DNA from: Pseudomonas anguilliseptica
GTDB taxonomy: Bacteria > Pseudomonadota > Gammaproteobacteria > Pseudomonadales > Pseudomonadaceae
Direction of reading: 5' to 3'
NCBI RefSeq assembly: GCF_900105355.1
Contig: NZ_FNSC01000001.1
Coordinates: 1,612,001-1,676,000 of the forward strand
DNA length: 64,000 bases
Part shown: positions 9,038-18,346 of the stretch, piece after piece
Position numbering within the stretch: the stretch's first letter is position 1
Layout: each line of letters starts with the position of its first letter
Translations under genes and position numbers: made by a program
Notes under the pieces: model-generated
Told to the model about the DNA's origin: nothing
The model's database searches: none
The model's input: only the letters and a program-made list of their open reading frames with translations

Positions 9038-11827
9038 ATGCTGCGTGTAAGCCTGTTATTGCTGGCGCTGGTTAATCTGACAGGCTGCCTGGATCTGGGG
9101 GGCGGCGGTGGTGGCAGCAGTGGCGGCGGTAATAGCACTGGCAGTCGTCCGCCGGCGACTGAGCCACCCGTTGCGCCGCCCGTCGAACCTCCGGTTGTGC
9201 CGCCGCCCGTCACGCCGCCAGTGATACCTCCAGTAGAGCCGCCGGTGGTTGCGCCACCGCCTGCTGAGACCTTTCCCGAGCCGTCCGCGGCGGTGGTTGA
9301 TGAGGTCAACGCGCAGAGTTTCTACGATGTTGCGGCAGACGGCCTGCCGCGCCCGGTGCGCAATGATCTGACGGGTGATCTGGCGGCCATGCTGCAGTTC
9401 GTGCAGAGCCATTCGGTCGATCCGCAGGGTAATGAGGCGAAGAACATGCCGCGCCTGACCAGCGAGCGTGAGGCGCTTTTGCTGGTCACCCCGCTGCCGA
9501 CTGAGCCGCTGCCGCAACAGCTGCGTGTGCAGGTGACGGTGGACGGTGATCTCAAGGGTGAGCTGCTACTGAGCGAGCCGGACAGGCTGCCCAGGGCGGA
9601 TCGCACCGGGGCGGATGGTCGCCCTGATGTTGTCTATTCACGGCGCGCCTGGTCTGCCGTGTTGCCTTGGGATTGGGTCCGGCCGGGGATGAGCCTGCAG
9701 GTTATCGATGAGCGTGGGCGGCGTGGCGAGCGCAGTGCTGCGGCCTTCGATTTTGCCGCGCCGGCCGAGTTGCTGGTGCAGTCGATTCGCTTGGGCATGC
9801 TGACCACGCCGCCGACCGGTAATGGTCACTGGTTTCGCGCACGCACTGCTCAAGCCGCTACCGAGTACTTCCAGACCGTGCCTGTGGCCCGTCTGGTGGC
9901 CAGCTATTACGAAGACGTAACGCTGGATCGGGTGATGGTCGGCAGCGGCGTTATCTATGACACGGCGAGTGCGCTGAACGGCGATGTTTACAGCGGCGAT
10001 ATGCGCGAGAACACCGCTAAATCGACCTTCAGCACCGGGATCAATCTGGCCAACTGGGGTGTGACCAGTGCGGGCATGAGCAGCCACCCGCAACCGCAAT
10101 TGACGCAGAGCGCGGTGGCGCATCATGCCGCCGGTAATTATGCCAATGGCATACAGAGCCATGGTTTGAGCGGTGGCAATGGCATCCTCACGCTTTACAG
10201 CTCGGTGGGTAATGAGTTCAGCCATGAAATCGGCCACCACTACGGCATAGGCCATTACCCGGGCGAGAAAGACGGCAACTATTTCTGGGCCGTGCATCAT
10301 CACGACAGTGGCTGGGGCTATATCGCCTACCGCAAGCGCATGCGTGCCAACCTGCTCTGGGCGCGCAACAAGAGCGCGGCCATGAGTGGTACGCCGGTGT
10401 TTGCCGATGCCTATGCATTTGCGCCTGATGCCATGTCCGGCGGTGACTTCACCAGTGCGTTGTCCAGCTATACCCATTACACCGGCTACAGCACCAAGAA
10501 CTAGATTCAGCCCAACCTGAATAACCGTGCGGTCTGGGCCGCTGACTCGCCCACCGGCTACCGCAAGTGGGACGCTGACACGCGCAAGATGGCGACCATT
10601 CAGCCCAAGGTGCCGAGCTCGACTCAGGTCTGGTACAACAGCGCCGATGGCAATTACCGCAAGCCACGTCTGTTTGGGGTGCCGGTTTTCACTATCCTCG
10701 GCGGCTATGACCCGGTGGCCAACAGTGCCGTACTCTACCCGGCGCTGCGTGGTAACTGGGGCCAGGTGTATGACCTGCCTGCCCCCAATGACGCAGCGGC
10801 CACCAAGCAGTGCTGGCTGAAAGTGGATTTTGGCGGCGGTGCCAGCCAGCGCATCGCTGTTGCCCCACTGCGCATGGGCAGCAACGCCAACAAGCTGCAT
10901 ATCAACCTGGCGCAGGCCGAGCAGCCGCTGGCGGCTACCCTGCAGTGCCGCGAAGCGCCGGGTGACAATCCGGTTGATCTGGCCAGCCTCGCCATTACCC
11001 AGGGCTTGCCCGCCATGCCGGCTCCCGTAGTGGTGGGCCGCGAGGAGCGCTTCAAGGCGCTGTTCAACGAAGAGCGGCCGAAGCTGCAAGCGGCGTTGGA
11101 AGCGATTGCCAATCAGCCTGTGCTGGCCCTAACCGGCGACGCTCGCCTGCTCTATGACAGCTATGCCGAGCAAACTGATAGGCTCTCGGCGACCGCTCAG
11201 CAGGTGATGCAGCGGCTGAAAAGTCAGGAGGAGCGTGCATTACGTTTGAACCGCTGGCTTGATGCCCATGGCGCGCAACTGGTGAGCAGCGATGCCGCGC
11301 GAACTGCCCTCGACGCGCTACTGGTAACCCTGCAGTTTGATCAGCGCCCCCTGCTCCCGGCGCGACAAAGCTTCACCATGAACAATGGCAACTGTGTGCG
11401 CGCAGAGCTGAAGGAGGGTGTGTGGAGCCCCTACGTAGCGGCCAAGGCGCAGTGCACCGGTGCTGTTGATGAGCAGTGGTTGGTCGATGCCAGCGGGCGT
11501 ATTCGCAGCGTTGCACAGCCGAGCAAATGCCTGACGGCAACCAATGACATCAGCCTCAGCGACTGCGATGCGCTGCGCGATACACAAGCCTGGGACTTTG
11601 CTGCCCTGCCCCAGTTGAAGTACGCCGAGCGCTGTGTGGACCTGTCCCAGGGCTTCCTCACCAATGGTCGCGGCAAGCTGATCCTGTACGGCTGTACCGG
11701 TGGGGCCAATCAGAAGTGGTTTGGCTTTTCGCTGAATGACCACGCGCTGCTGCCGTTGTTGAAGAGCCGCAATCTGGTGAATTTTATCGACTACGCACAA
11801 CGGCGAGACACCGTGCCGAGCTTATGA
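9038..11827 (+). pseudogene. M66-type zinc metalloprotease lipoprotein interrupted by an in-frame TAG
   Basis: The frame starting at 9038 encodes a lipoprotein signal peptide (LVNLTGC lipobox), a Gly/Ser-rich then PPV-repeat linker, and a catalytic domain. The zinc motif HEIGHHYGIGH is at residues 396-406, matching the HExxHxxGxxH signature of M66 (StcE/TagA-like) peptidases. A TAG at 10502-10504 ends the frame after 488 residues. The identical frame then continues (IQPNLNNRAVWAADSPTG) to 11827, adding about 440 residues that include a C-terminal cysteine-paired, ricin-lectin-like segment (CLTATND, CVDLSQGF, LYGCTGGANQKWFGF). The uninterrupted length would be 929 residues. The catalytic site survives in the truncated product; the C-terminal half is lost unless the stop is read through. 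The next gene overlaps its natural stop by ATGA. Confidence 0.8.
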
Positions 11828-12336
11828 CCGAGTGCCGCGTAATTCCCCGGCGCTTCGGGGTTGCTATGAGCCTTACGGTGCTGGGGCTGTGGCTGACCTT
11901 TCCGGCTGGCGCGGTGCAGCTGCCGAGTGATCTGCTGCCTGCCGATTTGCCATGGATACTGCCTTCGGCAAAGCCTCTGACTGGCCTCGAGCATTGGCAG
12001 TTGCATGGTCTGTTTCGCCAGGGCAATGGCGGCGGTTGGGCGTTGCTCAGCATCGGCCAGGCGGCCGCGCAGCGGGTTGAGTTCGACGCGGTATTGCCGG
12101 GTGGCATACGCCTGGCTGCCATCGAGAATGAAGGTGTCTGGCTGCAACACGGTCAGGCGCGAGCCTTTCTGCGCCTCGGCGGCACGCTGCACGCGAGTGT
12201 GGCCGGCGAGGTGGTCGCGGAGGTGTCTGCGCCGCCGGCTGCGCCTCCAGCAAGCTGCCAGGAGTACCTGTCCGGTGGCGTGCCGCTGGAAGAGCTGGCA
12301 GCCCTAGGAGTGTGCCCGGCGGGCCTCACCGATTAA
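11824..12336 (+). CDS. small exported protein with a GspC-like homology region
   Basis: A 170-residue protein with an N-terminal hydrophobic signal ([16 protein letters not shown], either from ATG 11824 or the internal ATG at 11866). The middle ([10 protein letters not shown] to GQARAFLRL) has the beta-rich pattern of the homology region of type II secretion GspC/PulC proteins: hydrophobic strand, small-residue turn, ALLSIG, LPGG, then V.L.HG...L. The C-terminus is Ala/Pro-rich with two cysteines. It overlaps the stop codon of the metalloprotease gene by four bases (ATGA), so the two are translationally coupled. M66 proteases of the StcE type leave the cell by type II secretion, so a dedicated export partner is a reasonable inference. 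The family assignment is by eye only. Confidence 0.55.
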   Translation: MTECRVIPRRFGVAMSLTVLGLWLTFPAGAVQLPSDLLPADLPWILPSAKPLTGLEHWQLHGLFRQGNGGGWALLSIGQAAAQRVEFDAVLPGGIRLAAIENEGVWLQHGQARAFLRLGGTLHASVAGEVVAEVSAPPAAPPASCQEYLSGGVPLEELAALGVCPAGLTD

Positions 12337-13873
12337 TGGTCCAAACCCAGGCGCTTGGCCAGGCGGATCAGGTTGGCGCGGTCGATGCCCAGCTCGCGGG
12401 CGGCGGCGGCCCATTTATGTTGATGGCGCTCGAGTGTCTGGCTGATCAGCTGCTTCTGGTAGGCGTCGAGGGCCTCGCGCAGCGGCAGCCCGTTGTACGG
12501 CTCGGTTGTAGTTTGAGCAGCAAGTGCTGTTGCGACTTGGCTGGTCGGCAAATCCAGATGGGGGCTGTCGATGCTGAGGATGCGTGGGCGTTCGTTGCAG
12601 CCGGCCAGGGCCTTGAGGGCGGCGCGGCCGATCAGGTGTTCGAGTTCGCGCACATTGCCCGGCCAGTTGTACGCCAGTAGGCTGGCCTGAGCATCGGCGG
12701 TCAGGCGCAGGCTGCGCAGCCCCAGGCGGGCGCGGTTTTCTTCGAGGAAGTAGCCGGCCAGCAGCAACACATCGCGGCCGCGTTCGCGCAGCGCTGGGAC
12801 TTTCAGCGGGTAGACGCTGAGGCGGTGATAGAGGTCGGCGCGAAAACGCCCGGCGCGCACTTCCTCAGCCAGATCGCGGTTGCTGGCGGCCAGCACGCGC
12901 ACGTTGACCCGCTGTTCCTGGTCGGCACCGACCCGTTGCAGCTGGCCGCTCTGCAGCACGCGCAGCAGCTTGGCCTGCGTGGCCAGCGGCAGTTCACCGA
13001 TTTCATCGAGAAACAGGCTGCCGCCATCGGCCAATTCGAACTTGCCGCGTCGCTCGTTGTTCGCGCCGGTAAAGGCGCCGCGTACATGGCCGAACAGTTC
13101 GCTTTCCACCAGGTTGTCGGGCAGCGCCGCGCAGTTGAGGCTGATCAGTGGTTTGGCGGCGCGGGGCGAGGCGGCGTGCAGGGCTTCGGCGACCAGCTCC
13201 TTGCCGACCCCGGTTTCGCCGCTGATCAGCACGCTCAGCTCGCTGTTGCCGACCAGCGCAATTTCCGCCGCCAGGCGCTTGTGCACGGCGCTCTGGCCGA
13301 TCAGCTCACGCGGGCGTTGCTGGCCGGCGGCCTGTTTGTAGGCCTCGGCCAGTTGGTGCTGATCCTCGGCGCGTTGATCCGTTCGCTGGCCATCACCGTG
13401 GCGGCAGCCAGGCTGGCAAAGGCCTGCAGGTTGTCCAAATCGACCCGGCCGAAACTCGCCGGATCCAGCGAGTCGAGGGTCAGCAGGCCCCAGGGCTGAT
13501 CCTGCACATACAACGGGCAACCGAGGCAGTCGTGCACGGGCAGGTGACCGCGATGACCGTCGACCAGGCCGTCGTAGGGGTCGGGCATCTCGCAGTCGGT
13601 GGCAAAACGGGTTGGCCCGCGTTGCGCCAACAGCGCCTGCAGACGTGGGTGTTCGTCGAGCTTGAAGCGCCGGCCGAGGGTGTCAGTACTCAGGCCCTCC
13701 ACAGCCAGCGGAATCAGCACATCGCCATCGAGCCTGAGCAGCGCTACGGCGTCGCACGGCAGCAGCTGCCGCAGCGCCTGCAGCAGGCGACGATAGCGTT
13801 CGGCTTCTGGCAGCTCGCGAGACAGATCGGCGACCAGCGGGATCAGGGCGGTAAGCAGTGGATTTGCTGTCAT
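12333..13873 (-). pseudogene. fhpR: NorR/FhpR-type nitric-oxide-responsive sigma-54 activator with a -1 frameshift
   Basis: The 5' frame (13873 down to about 13370) encodes the N-terminal GAF sensor domain, including the region that carries the non-haem iron ligands in NorR ([20 protein letters not shown]). Near 13370 the frame is lost; adding one base after ATCAA on the coding strand would join ASERI to [17 protein letters not shown]. The second frame then encodes a complete AAA+ domain (Walker A GETGVGKE, sigma-54 contact GAFTGA, Walker [12 protein letters not shown]) and a Fis-type helix-turn-helix ending at 12333. It is divergent from fhp, as in P. aeruginosa fhpR/fhp. As read, no full-length regulator is made, which would leave fhp without its NO-dependent activator. 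Confidence 0.85.
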
Positions 13874-13924
13874 AAGGACACACTAGCTGTCATTAAGACT
13901 CGGAATTCTTGCTGTCATAAAGAC
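13869..13924. promoter_or_regulatory. three FhpR/NorR-type enhancer sites
   Basis: Three near-identical direct repeats, GTCATAAGGAC (13869-13879), GTCATTAAGAC (13889-13899) and GTCATAAAGAC (13914-13924). Each fits GT-N7-AC, the core known for NorR sites, and each is preceded by GCT. Three such sites upstream of a sigma-54 promoter is the known NorR arrangement. The first overlaps the fhpR start codon, so binding could also repress fhpR. Confidence 0.75.
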
Positions 13925-13965
13925 ACAAGTATTTTTAAACCTATGATTTATATGAATAAAATAAT

Positions 13966-13981
13966 TGGCATGCTTCCTGTA
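13966..13981 (+). promoter_or_regulatory. possible sigma-54 promoter of fhp
   Basis: TGGCAT-GCTTC-CTGTA has the -24 GG and the right spacing, but the -12 GC is GT. It lies 42 bp downstream of the last enhancer site and about 65 bp upstream of the fhp ATG, with an AT-rich, IHF-friendly stretch between them. The match is partial. Confidence 0.45.
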
Positions 13982-14047
13982 ATAGTCAGGGTGATATGAA
14001 CCGAAGCGCTGCGCAAGTGCAGTGTGTCGCCCTGACGAGGAAGCACT

Positions 14048-15229
14048 ATGTTGACCCCTGCCCAAACCACTCTGATCAAAGCCACCGTACCCCTGCTGGA
14101 AAGCGGCGGCGAGGCCCTGACCCGGCACTTCTACCAGATGATGCTGAGCGAGTACCCCGAGCTGCGCGCGCTGTTCAATCAGGCGCACCAGGCCAGCGGC
14201 GGCCAACAGCGTGCGCTGGCCAATGCGGTGCTGATGTATGCCCGGCATATCGACCGGCTGGAGGCGTTGGGGCCGCTAGTAGGACAGATCGTCAACAAGC
14301 ATGTGTCGCTGCAGATCCTGCCCGAGCATTACCCGATTGTCGGCAGCTGCCTGCTGCGGGCGATTCGTGAAGTGCTGGGTGAGGAAATCGCCACCGATGC
14401 GGTGATCGATGCCTGGGCCGTGGCCTACGGGCAGCTGGCGGACATCCTTATCGGTGCCGAAGAGGCCGCTTATAGCGCCAACGCCAATGCCGAGGGTGGC
14501 TGGCGCGGCGCGCGCAGTTTCCGCCTGAGCCGCAAGGTGCAGGAAAGCGAAGAGATCGTTTCGCTGTACCTGGTGCCGGCCGACGGCGGCGCGCTGGCGG
14601 CCTTCAAACCCGGTCAGTACATCGGCCTGCGTCTGCTGCTGGACGGCGGCGAGCAGCGCCGCAACTACTCGCTGTCGGCCCTGGGCAATGGCCGCGAGTA
14701 CCGCATCAGCGTCAAGCGCGAGGTGGGCGGCAAGGTCTCCAGTTACCTGCATGACCAGCTGCAGGTTGGCGACAGTCTGGAGCTGTTCGCCCCGGCGGGA
14801 AATTTCGTCCTGCGCGAGTCGGCCAAGCCGCTGGTGCTGATCAGCGCCGGCGTCGGCATCACCCCGGCGCTGAGCATGCTGGAAGCGGCGCGCGACACGG
14901 GCCGTGATATTCACTTTATCCACTGCGCGCGGCACGCCGGTGTGCATGCCTTCCGCGACTGGGTGGAGGCGCAGCGCGCCGAGCGTCCGCAGCTGCGTCA
15001 CTACGTGTGCTACAGCGAGCCGCGTGAGGGTGATGCGGGCGATGCCGAAGGCTTGCTCAGTCTGGAGCAGCTGGCTGAGTGGTTGCCCGAGCAGCGTGAT
15101 CTGGATGCCTACTTCCTCGGCCCCAAGCCGTTTATGGCGCAGGTCAAACGCCATCTGCACAGTCTCGGTGTACCGGCGGCGCAGAGTCATTACGAGTTCT
15201 TTGGCCCAGCCAGCGCGCTGGATAGCTAA
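14048..15229 (+). CDS. fhp: flavohaemoprotein nitric oxide dioxygenase
   Basis: A 393-residue Hmp-family protein. It oxidises NO to nitrate with O2 and NAD(P)H in the cytoplasm. The globin domain spans roughly residues 1-140 (proximal haem histidine in VNKHVSLQ). It is followed by a ferredoxin-reductase-like FAD domain (RNYSLSA, GGKVSSYLHD) and an NAD domain (LISAGVGITPALSML), ending in the typical YEFFGPASALDS. An AGGAAGC ribosome binding site precedes the ATG. It is divergent from fhpR with three activator sites between, and is followed by a small membrane protein gene and nnrS, a coherent NO-response group. A diverged copy of its last 75 codons lies at about 23991-24235. Confidence 0.94.
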   Translation: MLTPAQTTLIKATVPLLESGGEALTRHFYQMMLSEYPELRALFNQAHQASGGQQRALANAVLMYARHIDRLEALGPLVGQIVNKHVSLQILPEHYPIVGSCLLRAIREVLGEEIATDAVIDAWAVAYGQLADILIGAEEAAYSANANAEGGWRGARSFRLSRKVQESEEIVSLYLVPADGGALAAFKPGQYIGLRLLLDGGEQRRNYSLSALGNGREYRISVKREVGGKVSSYLHDQLQVGDSLELFAPAGNFVLRESAKPLVLISAGVGITPALSMLEAARDTGRDIHFIHCARHAGVHAFRDWVEAQRAERPQLRHYVCYSEPREGDAGDAEGLLSLEQLAEWLPEQRDLDAYFLGPKPFMAQVKRHLHSLGVPAAQSHYEFFGPASALDS

Positions 15230-15259
15230 AACAGAGGCTTAACAGTCTGGGAGGTGATT

Positions 15260-15514
15260 ATGTTGGCTTATCTGGCGTGCCCCGCACGGGCACTGCAACT
15301 GGCGAATCGCATGCTGCTGGTCGGCGTGCTGCTGTTGCTCAGCGGCCTGCTGGGTGCCTATGGCCTGGAGGCGCAGTTGAGCATGGGCAGCCTGGTCACG
15401 GCGCATTCGTTGACCATCATCGGCCCTGGCCTGCTCAAGCTCGGTTATGTGCTGCGCCTGGCCGCGCAGCAGCATTTGCGCAAGCAACAGGAGCCTTGCT
15501 GTGCAGTTGCGTGA
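15260..15514 (+). CDS. small two-TM membrane protein of the NO-response group
   Basis: An 84-residue protein with two hydrophobic segments (MLLVGVLLLLSGLLGAYGL and a weaker one around TIIGPGLLKLGYVL) and a positively charged, cysteine-containing tail. A good GGAGGT site precedes ATG 15260. It sits between fhp and nnrS and overlaps the nnrS start by 14 bp, so translation is probably coupled. Homologues in the same position are known from Pseudomonas without an assigned function. Confidence 0.7.
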   Translation: MLAYLACPARALQLANRMLLVGVLLLLSGLLGAYGLEAQLSMGSLVTAHSLTIIGPGLLKLGYVLRLAAQQHLRKQQEPCCAVA

Positions 15515-16692
15515 TCGGCAGCAGGAACTGGCCATTGCGCCACTGTGGCGGTTGGGCTTTCGGCCGTTTTTTCTCGGTGGCGCGCTGTTTGCCGCGTTGG
15601 CGATTGGCCTGTGGGCGGCCGTGCTGCTGGGCTATCTGCCGGGTTGGCAGCCGGTGGGTGGGAGCCTGGCCTGGCACCGGCATGAGCTGCCGTTCGGTTT
15701 TGCCGTGGCGATCATCGCCGGCTTTTTGCTCACCGCCGTGCAGAACTGGACGGGGCGGCCGGGGCTGAGTGGTTGGCCGCTGGTGGTGTTATTCGCGCTC
15801 TGGTTGTTGGCGCGGCTGGCCTGGCTGCTGGGTGCGCCATTGCCTGTGCTGCTGGCGCTGCAACTGCCCTTTCTACCGCTGCTGGCGTGGTTGCTTGGGC
15901 GACAGCTATGGGCGGTACGCCAGTGGCGCAACTACCCGCTGGTGGCTGTGCTGTTGCTGATGGCCGGCTGCGAGTGGCTGCTGCTGTATGGCCTGACGCT
16001 GGGTGATGATGGTTTGCAGCGGCGCGGTGCCTTGGCCGGTTTATGGCTGATCGCGGCGCTGGTGAGCATTATCGGCGGGCGGGTGATTCCGTTCTTTACC
16101 CAGCGCGGCCTCAACCAGCTTGCGCCTGCTAGCCCAAGACCACGGCTGGATCTGCTGGTGCTGCTGTTGTCGCTAAGCCTGGCGCTGCTATTTGCCAGTG
16201 GTCTGGCCTTGCAGCCATCGCTATGGATGTTGCCGCTGTTGCTGGCCCTGGCTGCGCTGCACGGTTTGCGCCTGTGGCACTGGTACAACGTCGGGATCTG
16301 GCGGGTGCCGCTGCTCTGGTCACTGCACCTGGCCTATGCCTGGCTACCGCTGGCGTTACTGACTCTGGCGGCCTGGCATGTCGGTTGGCTGCACAACGTC
16401 AGCCTGGCTTACCACGCCCTGGCGTTGGGTGGGGTCGGCGGGGCGATTCTGGCGATGCTCGCGCGGGTCAGCCTCGGTCATACCGGCCGGCCGTTGCAGC
16501 CGCCTGTAGCCATGGGGTGGGCGTTTGCCAGCCTGCAGTTGGCGGTTATCGCGCGGGGGGCTGCTGGTGCCGTTTGCCCCGGCTGCAGGGCTGGGCCTGT
16601 CCAGCTTGCTGTGGATCACGGCCTTTGCCCTGTTTGTGCGTCATTACGCAGTGATGTTCTGGACGGCGCGAGTGGATGGGCAGCCGGGTTAA
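15501..16692 (+). pseudogene. nnrS: NnrS-family haem/copper membrane protein with a +1 frameshift in a G6 run
   Basis: From GTG 15501 (CAGGAGCC ribosome binding site, overlapping the previous gene) the frame encodes the polytopic NnrS fold: WRLGFRPFFLGGALFA, WHRHELPFGFAVAIIAGFLLTAVQNWTG, ISIIGGRVIPFFTQRGL and YHALALGGVGGAILAMLARVSLGHTGRPL. At 16555-16560 a run of six Gs shifts the frame. With five Gs the protein would end GLLVPFAP...FALFVRHYAVMFWTARVDGQPG at TAA 16690-16692, the expected C-terminus; as read it continues in a wrong frame to 16718. NnrS proteins help cells withstand nitrosative stress. About 40 C-terminal residues (the last TM helix) are lost. Confidence 0.8.
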
Positions 16693-16699
16693 CGTCATG

Positions 16700-16780
16700 T
16701 CGGAGGGAGGGGCTTTAGCCGCGCAGTGCTGGAAGGCGCGGAATGCATCGCTGCTAAAGCCCCTCCCAGATGATCCGACA
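16700..16780. repeat. REPIN-like inverted REP doublet
   Basis: Outer arms GGGAGGGGCTTTAGC (16705-16719) and GCTAAAGCCCCTCCC (16753-16767) are perfect inverted copies, flanked by GTCGGA and TCCGAC. Each arm resembles the Pseudomonas REP type GGAGGGGCTTTAGCCGCG. It could fold into a long hairpin at the 3' end of nnrS. Confidence 0.8.
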
Positions 16781-16802
16781 GTGCGGCACTTTTACGCTGG
16801 GT

Positions 16803-16952
16803 TTAGAGCACGCCCGCTTCACGCAGCGCTGCGATCTGCTCGGCGCTTAGCCCCAGGTGGCAAGTGAGCACCTGCTCGGTGTGTTCGCCGAGCAGCGGTG
16901 GTGCGTTGCGGTATTGCACTGGATTGGCGGACAAGCGCAGTGGGCTTGCCAT
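16803..16952 (-). pseudogene. duplicated 3' tail of a CaiB/BaiF CoA-transferase gene
   Basis: The last 47 codons read SPLRLSANPVQYRNAPP then LLGEHTEQVLTCHLGLSAEQ up to ALREAGVL, nearly the same as the C-terminus of the complete CoA-transferase at 24332-25555. Similarity stops abruptly at about 16950, and the upstream sequence is unrelated. It is a truncated, diverged copy, not a recent exact duplicate. Its place just after nnrS mirrors the fhp-tail remnant that precedes the complete gene at 24 kb. Confidence 0.85.
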
Positions 16953-17006
16953 CTGTTGCTCCGTTCTTGACGCGGCAGTCGCGTCATCCCCGCGCTGAAT
17001 AAAAAG

Positions 17007-17024
17007 AGGGCGGTCACCCGCCCT
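17007..17024 (-). terminator. terminator downstream of the MFS gene
   Basis: On the minus strand AGGGCGG-GTGA-CCGCCCT is followed by CTTTTTATT. It lies 65 bp beyond the MFS stop codon. Confidence 0.75.
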
Positions 17025-17088
17025 AAAACCAAAGGCCACCCTTTGGAGCGTTCGTTGGCGGGGCAGCATTAGCCGCCCCGTCGGCGCG

Positions 17089-18273
17089 CTACCTCACGGT
17101 AGGCGCGTGTTTGACGCCGAGCCACATCAGCGCGGCAGCGGCCAGGGCCAGCCAGGGCAGCAGGACAAGATTCAGGGTTTTCCAGCCCAGGACGTGGAGC
17201 AAGCCACCTGCACCGAAGGAGCACGCCAGCCCGACGGCGAATATCGTCATGTCGTTGATGGCTTGCGCGCTACCTTTTTCGGCCGGGGTGTAGGTGCTGG
17301 TCAGCAGGGTGGTGCCGCCGATGTACATGAAGTTCCAGCCCACACCGAGCAGAATCAGGGCGCTGGCGAAGGAACTAAAGCCGGTGCCGGTCAGGGTGAG
17401 CAGGATGTGGCCGATAAACAGCAGCACGCCAATCAGCATGATGCGCAGCACGCCGAAGCGGACAATCAGGCTGCCGGTGATAAACGAGGGCAGGAACATG
17501 CCGAGCACGTGGAGTTGGATCACAGTGGCGGCGGAACCCAGCCCGTGATCGTGGTGCAGCATCGCCAACGGCGTGGCGGTCATGGCCAAAATCATAATGC
17601 CGTAGCCGGTGGCCGCGCCGAACAGGGCAACGCGGTAAGTTGGCTGCGCCACAATCTGCCGCCAAGGGCGACCTGCGCCGCGTTCGCTATGCGCTGGCTC
17701 GTCAGCTGGCATGTGCAAGCCCAGCAGAACGCCAGTGGCCAGCAGCGATACCACAGCGAGAATCAGGAACGAGCCCAAGTACTCCGGCTGCTGAATGGGC
17801 CCACCCAAGCGCGCCAGGGTCGGGCCAGCCAGGGCGGCGACCACACCGCCGGCCATGACCAGGGAAATGGCGCGTGGTCGGAATGCCGCGTCGGCCACTT
17901 CACTGGCGGCGAAGCGATAGAACTGGGCAAAGGCCTGGTAAGCACCGACCAGGAAGGTGCCGAAGGCAAGCATGGGCAGCGACGCCTGAGAGATGCCCAG
18001 CGCGGCAATCAGGCCACCGGCCACACCCAGCAGCGAGCCGTACAAAAAGCCAACGCGACGACCCACTCGCACCATCCACAGGGATGCCGGGAAGACCATG
18101 ACCGCCGTGCCCAGAAACATTGTGGCGATGGGCAGGGTGGCCCAGGTGGGCGATGAAGCGATTTGGCTGCCAGCCAGTGCACCGATGGTCATGACCATGA
18201 TGGAGGCGACCTGAAACAGGGCCTGCGCAGCAGCCAGGATAAGAACCTGGCGGTGCATGGTTGTGTTGTGCAT
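17089..18273 (-). CDS. major facilitator superfamily transporter
   Basis: A 394-residue membrane protein with about twelve hydrophobic segments and the MFS pattern: MVRVGRRVGFLYGS after TM2 (motif A-like), FYRFAASEVADAAFRPRAISLVMAGG in the TM4-5 region, and a repeated second half (FITGSLIVRFGVLRIM). The substrate is unknown. It is the last gene of a minus-strand run cupin, FAD oxidase, alcohol dehydrogenase, MFS; the 73-bp gap to the dehydrogenase has no terminator, so co-transcription is likely. Import of the amine or alcohol used by the enzymes, or export of a product, would fit. Confidence 0.8.
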   Translation of the reverse strand: MHNTTMHRQVLILAAAQALFQVASIMVMTIGALAGSQIASSPTWATLPIATMFLGTAVMVFPASLWMVRVGRRVGFLYGSLLGVAGGLIAALGISQASLPMLAFGTFLVGAYQAFAQFYRFAASEVADAAFRPRAISLVMAGGVVAALAGPTLARLGGPIQQPEYLGSFLILAVVSLLATGVLLGLHMPADEPAHSERGAGRPWRQIVAQPTYRVALFGAATGYGIMILAMTATPLAMLHHDHGLGSAATVIQLHVLGMFLPSFITGSLIVRFGVLRIMLIGVLLFIGHILLTLTGTGFSSFASALILLGVGWNFMYIGGTTLLTSTYTPAEKGSAQAINDMTIFAVGLACSFGAGGLLHVLGWKTLNLVLLPWLALAAAALMWLGVKHAPTVR

Positions 18274-18346
18274 ATGGAGCCTACTGGGTCGTGCTGTTTA
18301 GGAAACCGGCGCAGCGCGCACGGCGTAATAAGCGGCTAAGCGGTGT

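Noticed and set aside
9160..9260. PPV repeats in the M66 gene as a tandem DNA repeat expansion
   Set aside because: The codons vary between repeats, so this is an ordinary proline-rich linker, not a perfect DNA repeat.
9638..11089. 483-codon minus-strand frame opposite the M66 protease gene
   Set aside because: No domain or signal, and it spans a region where the plus strand encodes conserved protease and lectin-like motifs.
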